From: Polytrichum commune
Taxonomy: Eukaryota; Streptophyta; Polytrichopsida; Polytrichales; Polytrichaceae
Direction of reading: 5' to 3'
NCBI GenBank assembly: GCA_950295325.1
Contig: OX485807.1
Span: 38,720,440 to 38,784,439 of the forward strand
DNA: 64,000 nt
Shown here: one piece after another, positions 56,522 to 64,000 of the stretch
How positions within the stretch are numbered: the stretch's first letter is position 1
How the letters are laid out: each line of letters opens with the position of its first letter
The notes under the pieces: model-generated
Database searches by the model: none
What the model was told of the DNA's origin: nothing
What the model saw: the letters and a program-made list of their open reading frames with translations, nothing else
Position numbers and translations under genes: made by a program

Positions 56522-59333
56522 CATTCAGTATAGAATTAGGACTATGTCAATTATATTCCATGGGCCCCTAAAAGATAACTTCGCAAGTTCACTATAGAAT
56601 ATATTTTTGAATGTATGATTGTTATCAAACTTCTTATGTAAAACCAATTCTTTTTTAATTTGTGGCCATCCAAAGTTCAGTTTCTATCACTTAGTTTTGA
56701 CATCAATAGAGTTAACAATTGACTTGATTGAAACTTGTTTGAAACAATGGTCCAATGGATCCTCAACTTATTGAAACACGATGGGGTCTCCGGATGGGCT
56801 CAAGGTTTAAACATTATAGAGACCTACATTGTTTAGGGCGTAACATATTTTTTGAGTAAATCTAATAGATATTGTGGTGCCGAATTTTTATTGCAAAATG
56901 TTTGGCTCTATAGGCCTTTTAAATTGGGCGCACTTCCTCAGCAGAACCAAACCCCTTTAATAATGTATAGGCCAAGAATGGATGTTGGAAAAAAAAAGTG
57001 GCCATCTCATACGCATAGGTCTTACATCAAACAAAGTCTTGCATCTAAGATGCTCAGAACTTGCCGCCAAACTTCTGACTAGAAATTATTTGGAGTTTCT
57101 TATGGAACATCGTGGTATAGCATGGTATGATGATGCATTTATCTTTTTTCTTTCAACTCACACTTTTCTTATTGTTTCTTGTTGTTTTAGAATAGATGAT
57201 AGTTAACAACTATTCATTGTCCATAAAGAGAAAATTACCATCTAGAGATGCTCATCTCCACTTGAATGATTAACATCCAATGCATTCATTTCACTCAAAA
57301 AATTTCAGCTAGTTAAAGATTAGATGGGCTTTGTATTTTTGTGTGTTACAAGTATAATTTTCTTCTCGCGTAGATTGAGCCATGTGGTTCGTAGTAATCC
57401 AAAAGGATACGAGGTCTGGAAGAGTCACCTCTGAAGTTGTGGAAACATTGATTGGTGTGAAGGAGTCTTATGGAGAGAAGATCCTCGTTGAACACATGGA
57501 GGCCCGGAGACAAAGGCCTGAGTTGTATGTCCCCCCACCCAGGTCTATAGATGGACGCTTAAATTGTGGATGCATTGCCAATTTGCCATGATTCATACCC
57601 GCTCCCTTACACGATCAGAGAATTCTTGATTTGAGGTGGATCACGTATGTACTGAAGATGAACATGCATGTAGTATAGAAACTGCTTGAATGTATGAATT
57701 ATTTGTGATGAGAGCATTAGGGCAATGAGGGTTGAGGTGGCCCTTTAGATAGACCTCATAGCTTTGGATGTGCACAAGCTTTCTTTTGTTGCTTCATTAT
57801 GTCGTTGATAAACTTGTCAGTGAGCACATCTTTTCAACCTAGGCACTATATCGTTTGTCACTCCAAGCGTTATATGTATGGTCAATTTTGTATGTGAGAT
57901 GAAGTTGTTGCATCATATGTCCAATGAGCTACAATAATGTATATGGTGGGTACATAATATAGGAGTTATATTATCATAGTGTAACAATGCAACTATGCAT
58001 ATTCATGTATTGTAGCACTGATATCGTATGGTCGTGCATTACACCCACAAAATACAACACCATTTAATTAAGTGACATACGATTGAGTTGGGAAATTCAA
58101 GGTAAGTGTTCCGTGGGAATTACATGATTGGAAGCAATTCCGAAGTTATTCATTGTAGTACAAAACTCTTGAAACATCCATGTTGGTGACATTTCCATTA
58201 CACCAACCATAACCGCTTGCGCAAATTTCATGCACCATGACTACATTCTAGATTGTGTCATTATGAGATGTTTCGCTACCCCCCGCCCCTTCTTTTTTCC
58301 TACTATATTGTTTATGATATTTAATGTCACTTATCTTTTTGGAATTACAAACTGCTAATTTTTTATTTTTAGTTTAATTTTTAACTAATTAGAGGTTTTA
58401 ATGTTCTACAATGCCCATGCAACCAATCTGACATTTTTTAAGTGAAAAAATCTATATTTATATTTATAATAAGTTATACCACAATGTAAGTCCAAATAGA
58501 AAGCAACACTAAATACGTAAAAAAGTGTAGTGAGTTGAAGCCCGAATTGAAACTCAAGAGTGCAATGGATTTCGTCCGTGTCTGGACCCAGTCCTCAGAG
58601 ATGGCGAGGAGGAGCTTGCTGTAAAGCAATCAGAAGATGAAGACGAAGGTGTCACTAAATGAGAACTTGCCACTTGACTATGCTTGGTCTTCATGCCTGT
58701 AATTAGGGCCTCAATTCTTGGGAACTTATTGTTTAAACTACACTGCTATGTGCTATATATATATATATATATAGTGGAGCCTACGCGAACACATAAATTA
58801 CTTAGCTTATGAGTTGTGTTCATGGGTCCTGCATCAAATTTGGAAAGAATGCCTCCGAATGCCGGATCTCGGTGCTTCAGATTGAATCTCAAGTTAAGGA
58901 AGTTGAACACAACTCATCAGCTGAGTAATGTTATGTAGGTTGACTCTTTACCCATGCAAACTATCTTGGGTCCAAATTAGAGCATAAAAACTCATAACTT
59001 TGTTTATGACCCGTATGTTTAGAAACCACTGTAAGAAAAATATTGTTATATTTTGCTACCATGGTAATAAATATTCAAATAAGTGTGAATGAGTGAACAA
59101 AGTTATAAGTTTTTGCACGTTTTGATTTTGACCCAAAGTAATTTGCATGAATAAAGAGGCGACTTATTTGAAACGACAACCTAATTGCACATACATGTAT
59201 GCACTAAATAATCTTATTAGTTTGGATGGAGGATTAGCATGAAAATAGTTAGTGTGAGCCGCTCTAATTGTCTAGTGGGGGTGAAAATAATTTGGGTCCA
59301 AGACCCCGGGTCATCCTTTCGGTCTTTCTTGAA
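56522..59333. other. Intergenic region, no supported gene
   Basis: A 69-codon frame at 57382-57591 (RSGRVTSEVVETLIGVKESYGEKIL...) looks more protein-like than its surroundings and could be a stray exon, but I do not recognise it. A (TA)n run lies at about 58757-58773. Confidence 0.35.
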
Positions 59334-59695
59334 CACTAAACTACACTGCTAGATATGATATTTAGTGTCATATGGCATTTAATGTCACCGTGGTAACTTT
59401 TTGGATGACACCTCTTATGAATAAGTGAACAAATACTATCATGAACGATGGATGAGTTCATCCATTGGCCATAACCCTACCTTCTTTTGTCAGCAACTTG
59501 TGATGAAATATTGTCATGGATGATTGCAATTTAGATGAGAAAACACTTAGTAAGTGACAGTAATTGCAACACTGGAAACCTATCATCCCCAAACAATGTA
59601 CAAGGAATGACAAATAATGTTGGGTTAACATCTAGTGCCATGACACTATACTGCATTTTACAATTGGTATTGAGCAAGAGAGTTAGAATTAAGCA
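59334..59695 (+). repeat. ~370-bp dispersed repeat, copy 1
   Basis: Starts ACTACACTGCTAGATATGAT and ends near TGACACTATACTGCATTTTA. The same sequence is found inverted at about 62200-62600, including the AAGTGACAGTAATTGCA segment. Fragments of the ACTACACTGCTA end also occur at about 55728 and 58739, so this is a small repeat family. Confidence 0.65.
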
Positions 59696-59843
59696 AGACA
59701 AATATTTGGATTCTTTAACTCTCCAAAAAAAGTAGGAAACATTTGGCTACATGAAGAAGCTGGATACGGTATATATAACCATGAAAAAATTTAAACTAGC
59801 AATACGATTACCATGCCTACAAAACATGTTTAGAGCATAATTA

Positions 59844-60560
59844 ATGGCTATACATCACACCCTTACAATAATCAATAAAGACTTCCCGAATGAACCTGCA
59901 CATATCTTCATAGACTACTTTAATGGTCTATATGTGATCAGAAACCAATTAAAACATCCCACACTACATAACAACCACCCTGATAAAACCATTTTAGAAG
60001 AGATACTTAACTTTCAAATACAAAGAACTGAACCCACAACACTCTATAAAGTAAGAGCACATGCCAACATAACAAGAAACAAAGAAGCCGACACACTTGC
60101 TAGAGAAGATAGACCAAAAGAACACTCCAACGCCTCACAACCACATGAATTTACCCACTCAACACCGTACTACTACCAAAGAGACGATTGGCTATCAATG
60201 GGAACAACTCCTACCAAAGGACCCATTAGATTCCTTGAAGAACATCTCACAAAATATCTAGAAATGATCCCCATACTATACCCCAGCATAGATAAATTGA
60301 TATCCAATGAGAAAATAGACAATGAGCTCTCAAATAAATTTTGGACAAACAAAAACATAACTCACTCTCAAAAAACATGTCTTCTAAAACTGAGACATGG
60401 TCAATACATGGGTAAAGCCAAGAAAAAATGTTCTTTGGTAGAAAAGCCTTCCCATCCATCACATGTCCCATATGTAACTCTTAGATCCTTATACGTGGCT
60501 ACATGTACTTCTAAAGTGCAAGAAACACCACATACATGCCCTTTGAACCAAAAGACATAA
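59844..60560 (+). pseudogene. LINE-type RNase H remnant
   Basis: The 238-codon frame resembles the C-terminal part of non-LTR retrotransposon ORF2. HIFIDYFNGLYVIRNQLKHPTLHNNHPD is followed by TTLYKVRAHANITRNKEADTLAR, which matches the RNase H end pattern (KV-AH-NI-GNE-AD-LA). The usual first catalytic Asp (TDS) is here DYF and the Gly-Asn-Glu is RNKE. Past it lies a tail with scattered Cys and His. The reverse transcriptase part is absent, so this is a 3' fragment. Confidence 0.6.
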
Positions 60561-62199
60561 CAAGGAAGTATGAGAACTTTAAAAACTTACAGTGGCCTCA
60601 AAAAAGTTAAGATGCTATGTTCTCATGAATGCATTCAATATTGACCCCCCCCCCCCCCCCCCAAGAAAACACCATCCCCCCATGGCTATTACCTTGCACA
60701 TATGGCCATCAAAGATGTCACTAAAATGCCAGATTCAAACTAAAACTTCTATGTGTGAAAGGACTACCATATCAATCTCTACCTCCAACATAACCTAGTG
60801 ATAACCTAAAAATACAATTCATTGAATCTATGAGGATAAAAAATCAATGAACCACTACCAATTGACACACAACCACCAAAGCAATCCTAAGTACCACCAA
60901 CCAATAAATAACTTGGATTACAAAAGAATAGGTGCCAACGTTGGCTAAGGAATTGTCACAACTTGCGGCAGGAGCTGGTGTTTGAAGGATACAACTTTCC
61001 TGCCAAGTCACTTGCATCACAATATAGTGCTCAAATAAGGCCATCATGGAACAAATCCGAACCACTAAACATGTGATACTTACCCTCATATACAATGAAC
61101 CATTGAGAAGTCCTATGACTCAGCGGCCAACTAATAAAGAAAAGTGATCATATACCCCTACAACACCACAATCACACAAACCCCACCAATACAAAGATCG
61201 TCTAGTCACTTAGGTCCTTTGGTCACTATGGTTACTGTAGTGCCCACATCGAGAGGAGTTAGTAGTCCTGCACCACTAATATTATGTCCAGTAAACATAA
61301 TACCAAGGGTGAGTTGCACAAGCATTTCAATCACATATTTTTTCTCTCTCTCTATTCAAGTAGATCTAAACATATTTTCAAAATTTGGACTTGTTATTTG
61401 CTTCAATTCTATGGCTGGATCCGTTGATACCCTTATGGAATAACTAAATTTTATGGGAGATGTGTGAATCCTTAGTGATTACTTGAATGTTAGGCTATTC
61501 AAATATCATGGACATTTCAAACACATATATATTAAATTATATATATATATATATGATGAATAGTGAAAATATCATCAAAATAATTGCTAAAATATTTTTC
61601 ATTATCCACTCTGCATGATCCTACCATATAGTCTTATCATAGGATCCTATGATAGAATTTAGTATGTGATAAATTTGGACTTGGACTTAGTCCAATTCTA
61701 CTTAACTTTCAATAGTTAGTTTGAATTCAAGATTCACACCCTACTTTAAATGTTTGTTGGCAAGTAAACCATGCCCATGGGGTGGACTTCCCATTGGAAA
61801 CCTAAATGACGTGCATGGGGCACTATGAGATCAAACCCCCTAAATACAAGAAATTTATAAAGAAGAACAATTATATATGTACTAATGGCTAGAAAATACC
61901 TCCACTACATAGTATGTACATACATCAAATATGCATCAAGAAATAAAAAGAAATTATTACATATGTGATCCACTTTCACCTTCCAATGAAAATGTCATTA
62001 TCAACTTTTTCATGAATAGATGTAACTCAATGATTGCCAGGGGTTATGGCCTAAGCAATCATCTTTATAACCACCCACTAAGTATCAAGGGAAAATTTTA
62101 TATTTTGCACAATCTACTTCAAAAAAGGAAGTGATAACATGATCAAATGCAACAACGGTGACAATATTTAACTCCACTAAATATGATATTTCGTGCTAC
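60561..62199. other. Intergenic region, no supported gene
   Basis: Contains a poly-C run near 60644-60661 and a (TA)n run near 61535-61552. Short frames here (for example 61144-61443) have no recognisable domain. Confidence 0.4.
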
Positions 62200-62600
62200 C
62201 AATTCTAATTGTCTTGCTCAATACTAGTTGTAAACTGCAGTGTAGTGTCACCAACACTAAATGTTAACCCAACATTATTTGTCGTTCGTTGTAGTTTTTT
62301 TTTTTGGGGGGGGGGATTACAGATTTACAGTGGTGCAATTACTGTTACTTACCAAGTGATTTTCCATCCAAATTTTGAAATATCCATGGCAATATTTCAT
62401 CACAAGTTGCTAACAAGAGAAGGTAGGGTTTTGGCCAATGGAAAATCACTTGGTAAGTAACAGTAATTGCACCATTGTAAATCTCTAATCCATCATCCAT
62501 GACAATACTTGTTCACGTATTCATAAAAAGGGTCATCCAAATAGTTACCAAAGTGACATAAAATACCATAATATCATATTTAGTGTAGTACTTGGATAAC
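62200..62600 (-). repeat. ~370-bp dispersed repeat, copy 2, with an internal hairpin
   Basis: Inverted copy of the repeat at 59334-59695. Part of it forms a strong foldback at about 62315-62492: a 53-bp arm ending GTTACTTACCAAGTGATTTTCCA pairs with its near-perfect complement about 70 bp further on. A T9-G11 run lies at about 62296-62318. Confidence 0.65.
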
Positions 62601-64000
62601 TTTTATTCTTTTGGCCAGTTCCAGAATAAATTGCAGCCACACCTCAACATTATTATCTCCATTATGATGTCAAATGTTCACCCACATGATGTATGCAGTC
62701 TTTCTATAAACAATCATGTACACAATGGCTACATGGCAAGTAAAATGACTACACCTGAAGCATGAGTGTTCACATTTTCAAATAATTTCTTTATTGTTAG
62801 AATCATCAAAAATTGGAAAGTACCTGAATATTGGTTATTTACACTTTATTTATATGGTATATATTTCAATATAGGTCATTTATACATGGTCCCAGATCTC
62901 CAAATCACTGGCAAAATTGGTTTTTTAAGGCTTTGAAAATCGAGTTGAGTTGCAAAAATAATTTAAAGGTCAAAGTGGCCATTCTCTTTCTCTTTAGATG
63001 GTTGCATAGGTTGGACCCCCCCCCCCCCCCCACACACACACACAAGAGAATTAGAATCCAAAGTGGATGTAGTGGCATACTAGCTTACCCGATGCACTCA
63101 ACTATAAATATCAGACAATACATGTCTACTTGATTTATTTATCGTCACACCTAGGTTGTCCCATTATGTTTCTCCATTTTGCAATCTAATTCCATAATGG
63201 AGGTTTCAATGTTACAAGTCACCTCATCCCCATATAAACCCACACTCACAAGTGAGGCATAATGCCAATCAAGTCTCTCAAACTTGAGGTCTCATAATGA
63301 AATCAAATTTGCTTGAAAAGAGAATTGCATGGCTCCGTGTTGGAAGATAGGCTTGAGATAAAATCTACCCAAAAATGTTCAAGTACTTTGAGATTGTCAA
63401 TATTTATTGTGTAATATTTACTTGGCACACATGAAAGTAAATTCATTGCAAGAGCAAAGCTTGGTCCATTTCAACGCAGTGACGTTGAAAGTGACAATTC
63501 AAAAATTCACTTGAATGCATTCATGGTTGTAGCAAAAAAATAATTTGTGAAAAGTTTATGAGGATTTGAAAGATCTTTGCAAGCTTAGATGTGATAGTAA
63601 AGTAGACAAATGCAAAACTAAAAATTTGGATGAGAATTCTCTCATAAATAGGGAGGTTCTTTCAATTGCCAGGGCTTAGGGTATAGAGGTTTGTCATCAA
63701 GTGAGAAGCTAAACAGTCGAGAAGTTTTTTACTCTAAGTAGCCAAACCTCGGAGGGTGGTCTCTTCATACCACGTACAAACCAATTTGACAGTGTGAAGG
63801 GGTATTATTTGAGGCATTCATGTACATAGTTTACATAAGGGAGAGGTATTATTTTTCTCTAGTGTGTGCATTTAAAATGGTTATTAAGGATTTTGAAATC
63901 AAGATAGATGTACAAAAGGGCCCCCTAAGGTTTAGGGTTTAAATTGACAATAGATGTTACGTTAGTTTCATTCAATTCATGTTTTCATCCATTATTGTCA
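62601..64000. other. Intergenic right edge, no supported gene
   Basis: AT-rich sequence with a C15/(CA)n microsatellite at about 63018-63042. No coding sequence supported. Confidence 0.4.

Noticed and set aside
55209-57591. A split host gene made of the frames at 55209-55596 and 57382-57591 around the LTR fragment
   Set aside because: The pieces have some protein-like character but no family I recognise and no reason to join them.

Overview
The window looks like nuclear DNA of a land plant with a large, repeat-rich genome, most likely a seedless plant and plausibly a moss. Plant signals are TTTAGGG-type telomere repeats inside the window (about 953-988), GT-AG introns, Ty3/gypsy, hAT and LINE elements, and an NB-ARC/LRR resistance gene. 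The moss suggestion rests on that gene's kinase-NB-ARC-LRR order, which has been described for moss 'PNL' genes. It is an inference. I saw no rRNA or tRNA genes and no CRISPR array.

Layout. 1-2500: AT-rich sequence after a GC-rich left edge, with a small telomeric block and a 134-bp foldback. 2556-7635: first copy of a two-exon element encoding a DUF7869-type ('VGHTHDDID') protein, preceded by sixteen or so ~78-bp repeats built around a perfect 20-bp palindrome. 7636-12361: decayed Ty3/gypsy element whose RT/RNase H junction is repeated five times in tandem, followed by its 3' LTR. 12362-29065: second DUF7869-type element, preceded by different palindromes (ACGAAC-GTTCGT type). Its only visible coding intron has been hit by a 12,245-bp hAT element at 14863-27107, with matching ends and an exact 8-bp duplication ATTGTTGT. 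That hAT carries a BED/DUF659/hATC transposase and, on the opposite strand, a coiled-coil/RING-like gene and a kinase-like gene. GC-rich repeat arrays lie upstream of all three genes.

29066-39009 (minus strand): a kinase-NB-ARC-LRR gene in three exons (39009-37369, 37211-36159, 35935-33437). Its 24-residue LRRs are nearly identical. The array continues past the stop as a frameshifted relic to 29066, itself interrupted by a 1,442-bp non-autonomous hAT-like element (8-bp duplication TCCCTCTG). The relic ends exactly where DUF7869 element 2 begins, so that element may have truncated the LRR array.

39010-64000: no convincing intact gene. It holds a 505-bp TIR element with 8-bp duplications, two oppositely oriented solo LTRs of one family (47636-49561 and 50506-51971), a partial copy of the gypsy LTR (55737-56521), a LINE RNase H remnant (59844-60560) and two inverted copies of a ~370-bp repeat.

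The most notable object is the cargo-carrying hAT inside the intron of another transposon. Next come the paired DUF7869 elements, each with its own private palindrome array.
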